From assembly GCA_013399875.1 (NCBI GenBank), contig VXAZ01007605.1:234217-298216 (forward strand): DNA of 64,000 nucleotides, written 5' to 3'. The stretch's first letter is position 1, and the number at the start of each line of letters is the position of its first letter. Source of the DNA: Gymnorhina tibicen. Taxonomy: Eukaryota; Chordata; Aves; Passeriformes; Artamidae. Positions 47,673-57,645 of the stretch are shown here, in pieces. The notes beneath the pieces were generated by a model. That model was not told the origin of the DNA and did not search any database. It saw nothing but the letters and a program-made list of their open reading frames with translations. The translations under genes and the position numbers were made by a program.

Positions 47673-49180
47673 GGCTGGTTTTGGGAAGTGCCATCAGGTA
47701 ACTCCAGAGCTGTCCTGAGAAGTTTCCCTCGGAGGGCAATCCCCTGGGAGGATCGTGGAACCATCCAGATTTCCTTTCTTCCCGACATCCCTGTGAACGT
47801 GATACAGGGGATGAGATGAGGTAACTCCTGTTTCCATAACCAGTCATTTCTCCTGAAATTCCATCTGCACTCCAAGTGCCAGTGAATTATAATGAACCTT
47901 TGCACGTGTGCTGGTTTCAAGTGGATTTTCAACGGAAATGTTTGGATTTGATGCATTTGATGTCATTGTTCGGGGCCTGAACCCATCCCTGCTGGAAATC
48001 AAAGCAAAGCCACGCTTTGCCATCGCTCCTCTCACTCCACCTGACCGTGGCAGGCAGGAAAAGGGACATTTTGGGGACGTTTAGGTGACACAATGGCTGC
48101 AGGTTGCGTTCCCACGTTTCTCCGGGATGGGAAGGGAATCTCGGATCACCGGGAAGGCAGCTGGGATGGTTTATTCTTCTTACCCAATTAAATAATGCCC
48201 CTGCTAAAAACACACTCTGGAGTTCTCCTTTTGGTTTCTCCCCACTCCATGGAGCTGAAATCAGTTTCCCTTTCCATGCCTGTAATTTTGGGGAATTTCC
48301 AGGAGGTGCTCCCTGTTCTATGGCCCTGCAGGGGGTTCCCTAATGAAGCTTTGACAGATTTAAGGTCACTTTTTGCACGGCTCCACTCAGCACTCGCAGA
48401 AATGCACAGCAGGGACAGTTCCTCTGCTCTGAGCTGCTTTTAGGAGAGCCTTTGATTTATGCTGCATTTCTTTTCCCATTTCGTGTCAGAAAGAAATAAC
48501 AAATTTAGGTACAAGTTGTTGTTGGGGAAGGGAAGGTCTCCAAGCGAAGCTTTAGGAAGCAGCTCATGAAATTCCCAGTGAAACCCTCACTTTAAGACCA
48601 GTGGATGATTTTTATTTTGTTTTCAGTTACCTTAACCCAACACACTATTATTTTCAGAGCAATTAATTGGGACATTAGTGGGAATAAAGCACCTGGAAGC
48701 TCTTGCAGTGGGATTTTCTGCAAAGCCCTTATCCCACAACACTGCATTTCCTTCATACTGGAATATTTGAGGATGTGAGCCACTAAATGAATGTTTTGTT
48801 GGCACTAAATGCAGGAGATGGTTTTAGTTTAAGGCTCCAAAAGTTTCAGACTGAAAAGAATCAGGGACAGGGAGTTATCTTTTTGAAGAGGACTCTTATC
48901 AGCAGGGCTTCTTATCATTTGAAGGAGCTGTGTTTGTCATTTGAATGTGTTTGGCCATCAGTGTCCCGGGATTTTCAGCTTCCAGAAACATCCACTCGTT
49001 CTGTGATTCCAAACCTCACTTTGGTTTAAAGAAACATTCCTGCATTCCTGCTGTGGAAATGGGAAACAAACATGGAAAAAAGGCACCAAACTCCCAGTGT
49101 TCTTGGTTTTGAGCTTTTTATAGGCAGGCAAACACATGCGCTTGCCCAGATTAATAAAAGAGCTCACAACAGTAGCAAGA
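47673..49180. other. Unique intronic sequence
   Basis: No exon or repeat is recognised. Confidence 0.5.
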
Positions 49181-49457
49181 ATGGTTTAGAAGGCCCAAAA
49201 ATGGGGCTTAAGGTTCCAAATGTGGCTTAGAAGGTTCAAAATGGGGTTTAGAAGGTTCAAAAATGGGGTTTTAGAAGGTTCAAAATGTGTTTTAGAAGGT
49301 TCAAAGATGGGATTTAGGAGGTTCAAAAATGTGTTTTAGAAGGTTCAAAAATGGGGTTTTAGAAGGTTCAAAATTTGTTTTAGAAGGTTCAAAGATGGGA
49401 TTTAGGAGGTTCAAAATGTGTTTTAGAAGGTTCAAAAATGGGGTTCAGAAGGTTCAA
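49181..49457. repeat. 22 bp minisatellite with higher-order structure, 13 units
   Basis: Thirteen copies of TTTAGAAGGTTCAAAAATGG-like units are spaced 21-23 bp. Variants (TGTGTTTTAG, GGGGTTTTAG, GATGGGATTTAGGAGG) recur in the same order. The block at about 49282-49369 is nearly repeated at 49369-49455, giving an 87-88 bp higher-order period of four units. Confidence 0.94.
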
Positions 49458-49989
49458 GCTGCCAAGGCCCAGCCTGAGGAATGGGTGTTTTAAACCAACT
49501 TCACTATCCCCAAACCTTTACCTGGTTTTGGAGTCTAAAGTCTTAAGTGATGGACTTGGCAAAGAATAAATCTCAGGGATAAGAAAGTCAGCAGAGGATG
49601 TGATAGGAATTGAGCCATGGCTGAATAATTTTGGAAGAAATTGAAAGAAAACTTCCTATATTTTACTCCTTTTTAAAAAAATCCCTTTCATGCCCTGGCA
49701 GTTGAATGTTAAATGGGAATTATTTGTTATGGGATAAAATGGACATGGAAGGAAAGGGAGCAGAGAAAGTAGCTGGTTTTCATTATTAATATTCATTTTA
49801 TTATGTTTTGTGTGGCAAATATCTCACTGAAGAAGGGTCAAAATCTAGAAATGTGGGAGAGCAATTGTTTTCATGTCCCAAATCATCAAGACCTTGAAGG
49901 GAGAATGATAGAGGGGAAAAAGGGGGAGAGGAGAGAGAAAACCCCAAAGAGAAAGGCAGAGATTCAGGTCAGTGGGATGACACGGGGAG

Positions 49990-50110
49990 AATCCCAGAAT
50001 CCCGGGATGGTCGGGTTGGAAGGGATTTTAGGGTCATCCCATCCCACCCCATGTCATGGACAGGGACACCTTCACTGTCCCAGGTGCTCCAACCCAAACC
50101 ATCCCAGGAT
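49990..50110 (-). mobile_element. CR1 LINE 3' terminal fragment, antisense
   Basis: It begins ATCCCAGAATCCCGGGATGG, then TCGGGTTGGAAGGGATTTTA and CATGGACAGGGACACCTTCA, and stops where the 40 bp minisatellite starts. About 120 bp of an inverted CR1 3' end remain. Confidence 0.87.
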
Positions 50111-50341
50111 TCTGTGCTCATGGGGTTGTTCAGTCACTCACCCCATGGACTCTGTGCTCATGGGGTTGTTCAGTCACTCACCCCATGGACTCTGTGCTCA
50201 TGGGGTTGTTCAGTCACTCACCCCATGGATTCTGTGCTCATGGGGTTGTTCAGTCACTCACCCCATGGACTCTGTGCTCATGGGGTTGTTCAGTCACTCA
50301 CCTCACGGATTCTGTGCTCATGGGGTTGTTCAGTCACTCAC
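50111..50341. repeat. 40 bp minisatellite, 5.8 copies
   Basis: Units TCTGTGCTCATGGGGTTGTT plus CAGTCACTCACCCCATGGAC start at 50111, 50151, 50191, 50231, 50271 and 50311. Copies are nearly identical, with changes only at the last few positions (ATGGAC, ATGGAT, CACGGAT). Since 40 is not a multiple of three, all three + frames cycle through the same peptides and stay open. Confidence 0.98.
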
Positions 50342-51391
50342 AGCCCCGCTGAATTCCACAGCTGAGAAATAAATGAGGAAAAAGTCATCTCAAGCCTGCA
50401 GGTGATCAGTGGGCCAGGCTGTGGTCCCGACAGCGTCGGGTGGTTCCAAAACTAATACTGCGGGATGAGAGAATTCTGCTTACTCCTGTAAAACCAGAGT
50501 GGGACATCCTTGAGCAGCGTGGTGCTGATGCTGTCTCAGAACACCCAAGATCCCAGTAAAATCCCGACAACACCCCGGAGGTCATTTCTGGAGGTCACCT
50601 CCTCTTCCTCCCACGCTCCCCGGGGAAATTCGGGCCCACCCCCTCGTCCACGGCCACCCACCCGCAGATCAGCTGAGAAATCATTCTTTGTTCAGAGAAC
50701 CTTTGTGAACAATGTTATTTTTGCTCTTTGTTCTCTTCCCTTGGTTTGAAAGATTCCTTTTGTTCGTTGTGTTCGATGTTTAAAAACCCCTCATTTGTGG
50801 CTCATAAAAATTAAACCTGAACATGGGGCTGGGTTTGAGAAATGCATGGGGGACTTGGTATTAATTACATACGTTGATTTTATTCTGATTTTTGTTTCAA
50901 GAAGGGGATTAAAATGAGTTTATCCCAAGCCCATTTTTAAGTGCTTTGAGATGGATCAACTCTTGTGGGGTTTGAAGCCTGTGAGGGACTTGTTGTCTTC
51001 TCCAGCCAAATACAGATGGGATAAACACAAGCAAAAACTAGGAATTTCTAAATCTACACCTTCCTATTGACAGGAATATAAACATTGCTGTAATGAATGC
51101 CTTGGCTGTGGGAAGGAATATCTTGGATTTGGGTGTTTATGCAGGAAAACCTCACTCAGTGATCTCTGGTGTGCTACTGATGTTATCACACTCACAGTGG
51201 GATCTGTCACTCTGCCCCAATTAATTTATCATCATTAACATAATTATCAATCCCACAAGGCTGAATGCATTGAGCATCCAATATGGGAATCCATGTGTGC
51301 TCCATGTCCTGGGGGAAACCCTCGTGGCTGGGAGCAGCTGGGACTGCGGGAGCGCTTCTCTTGGGATTCTGGGTTTTGGTGTTGGATCTGG
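50342..51391. other. Unique intronic sequence between two minisatellites
   Basis: No exon or repeat family is recognised in about 1 kb. Confidence 0.5.
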
Positions 51392-51632
51392 ATTTGTTTG
51401 GATGGTTTACGGGGTACTCCTGGTTCTGTTTGTTTGGTTCATGGGGTACTCCTGGTTCTGTTTGGATGGTTCATGGCGTACTCCTGGTTCTGTTTGTTTG
51501 GATGGTTCACGGGGTACTCCTGGCTCTGTTTGTTTGGTTCATGGGGTATTCCTGGTTCTGTTTGTTTGGATGGTTCCCGGGGTACTCCTGGTTCTAGTTT
51601 GGATGGTTCATGGGGTGTTCCTGGTTCTGGGA
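51392..51632. repeat. 32-37 bp minisatellite, 7 copies
   Basis: Units contain GGGGTACTCCTGGTTCTGTT followed by TGTTTGGATGGTTCATGG, with the optional parts TTTG and GATGG present or absent. Cores start near 51411, 51443, 51475, 51511, 51543, 51579 and 51612. The array ends about 400 bp before a BANP exon. Confidence 0.95.
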
Positions 51633-51910
51633 GAGCATCTCTCTCAGGAGGATGGGATGAGGGAGCTGGGAAGCCTCAGGAAGAGATGGATGAGAGGGGA
51701 CCTCATCCATGTCCATCTGCAGGGAGGGGCAGAGCATGGGCCAGGCTCTGCTCCCAGAGCCCAGCAATGGGATAAGAGGGAATGGTCAGGAACTGAACAT
51801 GGCAAGTTCCATCTGAACATGAGGAAGAACTTCTCCTGTGTGGGAACAGCTTGTCCAGAGGGGCTGTGGAGTCTCCCTCAGGAGGCATCCCAGACCTGCC
51901 TGGACACGAC
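51633..51910 (+). mobile_element. CR1 LINE fragment, sense
   Basis: GATGAGGGAGCTGGGAAGCC, GATGAGAGGGGACCTCATCC, ATGAGGAAGAACTTCTCCTG, GTGGAGTCTCCCTCAGGAGG and CATCCCAGACCTGCCTGGAC follow the order of the CR1 region upstream of the 3' end on the + strand. It lies between the 35 bp array and BANP exon c. Confidence 0.85.
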
Positions 51911-52039
51911 CCCACGCTCTGGGCTGGCAACCCCGTGCCGGGCAGGGAGCTGGGACCGGCTGCCCCTCTGCGCTCCTTCCAGCTGCCCCTTGCTGCCATT
52001 CCCTGGCTCTCACCCTCTCTGTCCCCGCCCTCCCCACAG

Positions 52040-52183
52040 GTGCTGCAGGGGGCTCAGCTCATCGCCGTGGCCTCGGCCGAGCCCGCGTCCGGCGGCGTGG
52101 ACGGCTCCCCGCTGCAGGGCAGCGACATCCAGGTGCAGTACGTGCAGCTGACGCCCGTGACAGACCACTCTGCCACCAGCCAG
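52040..52183 (+). CDS. BANP: BANP coding exon c (VLQGAQLIAVASAEP...ATSQ)
   Basis: This 144 bp exon encodes 48 residues starting VLQGAQLIAVASAEPASGGV, continuing DGSPLQGSDIQVQYVQLTPV and ending TDHSATSQ. It is nearly the same as human BANP, which as I recall has VLQGAQLIAVASSDPAAAGV and ...VQLAPVSDHTAGAQ here. The exon belongs to the Gln/Val-rich C-terminal tail; no domain with a known catalytic role lies here. The acceptor is TCCCCACAG ending at 52039 after a strong C/T-rich tract, and the donor is GTACGG at 52184. Both junctions are phase 0. The exon is more GC-rich than its neighbours, particularly at third codon positions. Confidence 0.96.
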
Positions 52184-55100
52184 GTACGGAGCCAGCCCTT
52201 CCTCCTCCACTTCTCCCCCTTTCCCTGCTGAACGCGCTGAACTTGCTTCAGGCAGCTGTCAGATGTGTTTTGTATCTACCCACAAATACAGGGAGCTCGT
52301 GATCCTCTTTCCAAACCATAAAACCCATCGTTTATAATAAGAAACATCATTTTTTTTAAAGGTGGAAATGATCCTTGATTGCTCCTGCTTTTCTGTCCTT
52401 GCTCAGTGCCTCTGGAGAAGTTGTTCTGGTCCTTGAAGGCTAAGAGCCATCGCAAAGGCCAGCACCAAAAACGTGTCTGCAATCAGCCAGAAAGGATTTT
52501 CATACTGAGGTTTCCCTCAGAAGAGTTATTCCTGGTCTGACAGCAGTTTTCCAGTTGTTTTGATCAACAGAAATTCCTGCAGCAGTTGGAAGTGAACACT
52601 TGATCCTCTCCGTTACGGAGGAGGAATTATTGGGGATTTTTTGGTCTTTTTTTAATTAGTTTGAACACTTGTGAATCTGAGGCTAGAAAAAGTCTGTCAT
52701 CAGCTTGAAGCTTCGGTGACAGCCCCACAAAGTTGATTTAAAACAGCTGGAACAAGTTTTTCTGAATTTGGTCACACGTGGTTTTGAAAATCCCACTCCA
52801 TGGGCTTCTTCCCCGGGGAAGCCAAGTGCTTGCGGAATTTTTTTTGCCTCAGCACTGCCCTTGTCAATATTTTATTTTTAATCACTTGTAAGAGTGCTCT
52901 GGACACTGAGGGTGTTCTGCAGGGACTGTGCCTTGTTTTTTATGGATTCTCCATCACTGCTGCTCCCGTGGATTTAATAAGCCCCAGAATAACGGGATAC
53001 CCTGAGTTGGGAAGGACCCACAAGGATCACGACCCCAAATAAGCGAAGCAGGTACTGAGAGGTGTTCCTCATGCTGCAGTCCCCACTCCAGGCCTGTGGA
53101 ACTCCCACATTTCCCTCCCTCTTACATTTCTCGTCGTGCCTGTGCTCCCTCCTCATCCAGCAGCTCCTCAGGAAGGAATTACGGAGCAGAGTTCCCAAGA
53201 GCAGCAGCCACCCCAGGAGTTCCTCCCTCTTCAGGGACACTTTGCACCGTGTTAGTTTTTAGTGCTGTGGTTAACCACAGAGGTTTACAGGGAGCCCAGG
53301 GAAAGCAGGGAAGGAATGTGACAGGAAAAGGGGATGAAAGGAAAAACAGACAAGCCCCAAAACAAGTTGGCCGTAAATATTTCCTCACTTTGCAACGAGT
53401 GAGAACCAAGGATCTGGAAAGGAGTTGGAGAAACCAACTCGGTGCTTGCATTGCTCTGAGTTTATCCGTCATTCAGGAGCTTTTTTTGTGGATAAGAATA
53501 TGGAATTGTCCTGTGGAGAAGGATCTCTTACCTGAAGGGAAAAGTTTTACGTGAGGGAAAAGGAAAACCCTCCCAGTGAGGCTGCCCTGACACTTCCACG
53601 TGGTTCTGTGTCGAGGTGCTGAGATGTTCCCAAGGATTTTGTAGCTCTTTATCAATCAAAGCTCATTCAAGTGGAATTTGTTTTCCACCTGGCTTGGATT
53701 CTGTGCCAGTTCCCTGTTTGAAACAGGACAAATGCGGATTTATTTCATGTCTCACAACAAGGTACCAGTTTCCTGCCCTTTTTTTCCTGAGATGAATCCC
53801 TGCTCTGAGTTCAGCTGGAGCAGAGCAAAATCCACTTCAATTCTGTATTTTCAGTGTATTCACGAATGATTTTTGCCTGGCTTCTTTTCATGTTTTGACA
53901 GCAGTTTGCAAAGTCTAAAAATACAGAATATTTGGATTAAAATTCTGTGCTCCAGCGCGATGCTGGTGGTAAATTTTATTAGATTTGGAAAAAACCCCAC
54001 CATCATTCCAAACAGAAATTCTTGTCGTCCTTTCAGGTCTGAGTGCTGGATCAATATTTGGTGTTGCTGTTGTGCTGATATTTGATAATTCTGTTTACTC
54101 AATACACTTTTCCTCTAAATGGGAAAGAAGACTTGGAGGATTATTTAAAAACTTCCGTGCTATCAAATTTAGCAATCTCATAGATTTTTTCAGCAGCTTG
54201 GCATGAATTTATTGAACTTTTAAGCGAACACAAAATACCCTTCAAATTAAACAGGCAAAAAAAATTCCTGTAGCCAAATGCAATTACTGGCAACAAGGCA
54301 GAGGGAAATAAATGAATTGAGGAGCAACACTTGATGATTTTGAGCCTCTGGGGTTTTAATTTGAATAATGAATAAGCTGGGACTGTGTAGTGAAACCTAA
54401 AAGCTGGGAAATCTGGTGGATTTTCCACCCTTGTGGATCTTCTGGCAGGTTCAAGGCTGGGAGCACAAAGCAAAATGAGGCTTTTTTATCACAGAAGTCC
54501 TTTCAGAGAGGGAATTCTGTGTCCAGGGTGTTGCACAGAGCATCCATTCCTGGTGTTCATGAGGGAAAATCCAGCAAGGGCAGACCTCTGAAACCAGGGG
54601 GAGTTTAGAGGGGAAGAAAGCCTGCAATCCTTGCCCTTTGCTGGGAGTTTTGTCCGTGCTGCGATCCCGGCTGCTGGCAGGGGAAGCTTTCCTGGGTGTG
54701 AGGGGCTCTCCCCAAGCCAGTGCAGCTGTTCTGGAGTGCTGCTTCTCTCCCAGCCCTGGAGGTGCTTTTCCTGCCTCCCAGGAATTTGGGAGTTTGCCGT
54801 GGGATTATCCCTCCCCAGCATCGCTCCTGGTAGGCAGCGAGTTCATCTGTGAAGAGATTTCCTTTGAAGCTTTCGATCACTTGTGCTTACTTGGAATTCT
54901 TTCTGGTTTTCCTTGGAAAGTGAGGAGAATCAGGCCTGCAGGAGGAATTTTCCCTGAGGAAAAGCTGACTCTAGTTGTGCTGGTCTCACTTCACCCAAAA
55001 TAGGGAAAGGCTGCAGTGGGGAAAATCAGCATTTTTAGACCCTGTCCTGCTCCAGCTGGGAAATTCCAAGGACAAAGCCAACAGGTGATTTCACTCCCGT

Positions 55101-55595
55101 TACCCCCAACAGCTCTGGCACTCCAGAACTCCCTCCTGTCTTTTCCATGATCATCCTTGGTGGCCTTGCCTTGCAGAGCCCTGCCCAGCTCCCTATTCCC
55201 AAAGTCACTCCGTTGGGATGAGCCTTCCACAGCTTCAGCACGTTTGGTGCCAGACCCTGGGTTTATTTCCTTTATTTGGAGCTGGTTCTTTTCTTGGGAA
55301 GAGAGAGGGAATAATTGCCTTGGTGCCACTCATGGTTTTGTAGATCGTTATCATAATTGCATTATTTCAGCCTCCTCGTTAGGCTTCATGGGGGCTCTTG
55401 GTGTTATTTTTGGTGCCTTTGTGTGTTCCCATTCCCGCTGTCACAGAGCCCACATCCATGTGGATTCTGCTGTGGAATTTTTTCCACTGCTATACACAAG
55501 AACTTTATGTTTGTATAATAGGTTCACGTTCTCTTGGTAACACCAATAAAAAGCACTTTTGGATTGATGTCCTGCGGTCCTGTTCCCCTTTGCAG
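52184..55595 (+). other. BANP: BANP intron between exons c and d
   Basis: This 3412 bp intron starts GTACGG and ends CCCCTTTGCAG. It holds one antisense CR1-like remnant (52985-53045) and is otherwise unique sequence. No extra exon is recognised. Confidence 0.88.
52985..53045 (-). mobile_element. CR1-like 3' terminal remnant, antisense
   Basis: ATACCCTGAGTTGGGAAGGA, CCCACAAGGATCACGACCCC is the inverted terminus of the CR1 subfamily whose 3' end reads 'GGTCCCTTCCAACTCAGGATATTC'. Only about 60 bp remain. Confidence 0.75.
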
Positions 55596-55667
55596 GGCAC
55601 CGATTCCCTTCAATCCGCAATCCAGCCAGAAATGCAGATAGAACACGGAGCAATCCAAATCCAGTAA
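55596..55667 (+). CDS. BANP: BANP terminal coding exon d (GTDSLQSAIQPEMQIEHGAI...), stop TAA
   Basis: The coding part of the last exon is 72 bp: GTDSLQSAIQPEMQIEHGAI followed by QIQ and TAA. It matches the end of vertebrate BANP, where human reads TAEALQPTLQPEMQLEHGAI and then QIQ. The acceptor is TTCCCCTTTGCAG ending at 55595, in phase 0 with the preceding exon's ...ATSQ. The invariant QPEMQ-EHGAIQIQ terminus makes the identification very secure and fixes the C-terminus of the protein. The 3' UTR follows directly. Confidence 0.96.
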   Translation, partial: GTDSLQSAIQPEMQIEHGAIQIQ

Positions 55668-56355
55668 GAGGATTGAGGAATGCTGGGGAGCTGGCAGTGA
55701 ACTGCAGCCAGAAATGGAGTGCAAGGGGCTGGAAATTCCCCCCAGACTCATGGCCACACCTCAGAACCTCCAGCCATGCCCTGCTTGGCCTCACCTGGAA
55801 TAATTCCGACTTGGACCGGAGCTGCATCACGACACCCATCAAAGCCCTGGCCTTCAGGAAAACCCCACGGGCTGCACTTGGAGCCACTCGGAGAGGACAA
55901 AACAAATCTTTCAGAGGGAGAGGCAGAACTCTCCTGCATCCAAACCGTGAGACTCAGTCCCTGCCCATCCCGCTGGTCCCTCCTGTGGGAGCGCCGCTGG
56001 AATGCCCGCAGATGTTGGGGGGTGTTGCTGCCCTGCAGCACCTGCTCTGCCACAGGGAGAAAGTTCCAGAGCTCAGATATTTTTCACTGTTGGAACAACT
56101 TTTTTTTTTTATTTGCTATGGTGTTTATAACAAAAAAAAAAAAAAAGGAAAATATTTCAAAAAAAGGAATAATCCCTCGACAGCAAGTCTTGGCCTTTTG
56201 CTGGTGTTTTCTGTTCAGTGTCATGAAAACTGTATTTGCAGAAGACTAACAATTCTGTTTGTACTGTTGCTTAACTACTTTTCTAGGGGAAAATGCTTTT
56301 AAAAATGCTGTAATTACGCATTTCTAATGAAAAATAAATGTGTATTTATGAATAG
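55668..56355 (+). other. BANP: BANP 3' untranslated region
   Basis: About 0.69 kb follow the TAA stop up to shortly after the first canonical AATAAA. The region contains a T-rich tract at about 56099-56112 and an A15 run near 56131, both low-complexity. The end is inferred from the signal position; the true cleavage site may differ, and further sites downstream cannot be excluded. Confidence 0.7.
56333..56338 (+). terminator. BANP: Polyadenylation signal AATAAA (BANP)
   Basis: The hexamer AATAAA lies in TGAAAAATAAATGTG, 666 bp after the BANP stop codon. A GT-rich stretch (GGGTTGGCTGGGCAGG, ATGTTGTCCTGG) lies 50-80 bp downstream. It is the only canonical signal I see close after the stop. Confidence 0.75.
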
Positions 56356-57355
56356 TGCAGCTCTAAGTTGCTCTGCCTTGGGAATGAGTCCGGGTTGGCT
56401 GGGCAGGAATGTTGTCCTGGAGGAGCTGGGGATGGATCCACATCAAGCCTCTAAGGAAGAGCCCATCTCAGACCATTTTATTATTTAAATTCCCAATCTC
56501 AAGCCATTTTATGATCTAAATCCCCAATCCCAGACCATTTTGTTATCTAAATTCCCAGTGCAAGAAAAATGGGATAGTTGAGTTTTTGAGTCTGCAAAAT
56601 TTAATGAATTTATGAAATAATTTTATGTAATGTGAACAATTCTGAGCTCTCTCCCTTTCAGTTCCTCCTGCCTCCTTTGTCCAGCAGCTCCTCAGAGCGG
56701 GATTCATCCATCTGAACCCAGCATCCAAGAGCCAGGTGAAATCCCTTCTCCTCTGGAAGTTCTGGGAAATTCAATACAGATTTTGACAAAGCACCATTGT
56801 CCTGTTTGCTAATCATGAGTGGGAAGGAAACCTGTTTGCTATAACCTGGTTATTTTAATGATGCATGTTTGGGAAAATAGAGTCTGGAAAATGGGGTTTG
56901 GAAAATAAGGTTTGGAAAATAAGAGAGAGAGGTGCTGCTTTGTGTTTGATTTTCAGCTGATTTCCCATCTGCTCATTGCCAATATACGGCTCAGAATGCA
57001 TTTAATGCATTGATAAATGAGGTGTAGCCACAAATCCCACGTGGCTGAACCCAGGATAACTCGAATTTTTATTTCTTTATTACTGAGGGAAGGGTGAAGC
57101 ACCCCCAGCTTGTGGGAACGTTGTCCCTGGTAAGTGTTACACTTTCTATAAATTCCTCCTTCTCTTTGGGATGTTTCCTGACACAGCAGCACAATGCAAA
57201 CACCCACAGCTTGTGGAGCTCGGGGTTTGCAGCAGGCCGAGAATTTGGCTGTTTTCAGCTCCTTTTTGAGTGGTGTTTCTCAGACTGGGGGGTCTTTGAA
57301 GGGCTTGGCACCCAAAGAGAGGCCTAAAAATAAAGCCAGGCCTGTACATTTAATA
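56356..57355. other. Intergenic sequence after BANP
   Basis: Apart from a 31 bp triple repeat (56465-56557) and a short GGGGTTTGGAAAATAAG repeat near 56.89 kb, I recognise nothing. Confidence 0.55.
56465..56557. repeat. 31 bp tandem repeat, 3 copies
   Basis: ATCTCAGACCATTTTATTAT plus TTAAATTCCCA is repeated at 56465, 56496 and 56527, with a few substitutions per copy. Confidence 0.93.
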
Positions 57356-57645
57356 ATCATGGAATCATGGAATGGTTTGGGTTGGGAGGGACCTTAAGGA
57401 TCATCCAAATCCACCCCTGCCATGGGCAGGGACACCTCCCACTGTCCCAGGTTATTCCAGCCTGGCCTTGGGCACTTCCAGGGATGGAACAGCCACAGCT
57501 GCTCTGGGAAATCCATTCCAGGGCCTCCCCATCCTCCCAGGGAAGGATTCCTTCCCAATATCCCATTTATCCCTGCCCTCAGTGGGAATCCATTCCCTGT
57601 GTCCTGTCAGGCTGAGTTGGGAACTCCCCTCCATCCCTCTGGTTT
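57356..57645 (-). mobile_element. CR1 LINE 3' end, antisense
   Basis: This inverted CR1 starts ATCATGGAATCATGGAATGG and TTTGGGTTGGGAGGGACCTT. It continues through TGCCATGGGCAGGGACACCT, CAGCCTGGCCTTGGGCACTT, TTCCAGGGATGGAACAGCCA and CCTTCCCAATATCCCATTTA to about 57645. It is one of the best preserved copies. Confidence 0.94.

Larger units (their letters stand above)
3476..52039 (+). other. BANP: BANP large intron (48.6 kb)
   Basis: This is the interval between the phase-0 donor GTAGGA at 3476 and the phase-0 acceptor CCCCACAG ending at 52039. It makes up three quarters of the window. It contains CR1 fragments in both orientations, several tandem arrays, two CpG-rich islands, an AT-rich palindromic patch and long unique stretches, each listed separately. 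I found no additional exon that I can support firmly. One speculative cassette exon at 20955-21023 is listed separately. Confidence 0.85.

Noticed and set aside
49803..50372. Open frames with a repeated CAHGVVQSLTPW peptide
   Set aside because: The peptide repeats only because a 40 bp minisatellite cycles through all three frames.
3476..52039. A clear orthologue of the human LLEATRIPCLL exon elsewhere in the large intron
   Set aside because: No translated frame shows that peptide beyond the LLEA in the segment at 20955-21023, so no firm exon is called.
51270..52302. Long open frames across the 35 bp minisatellite and CR1
   Set aside because: These are repeat-derived. Only 52040-52183 within them is a supported exon, in the frame that matches BANP.
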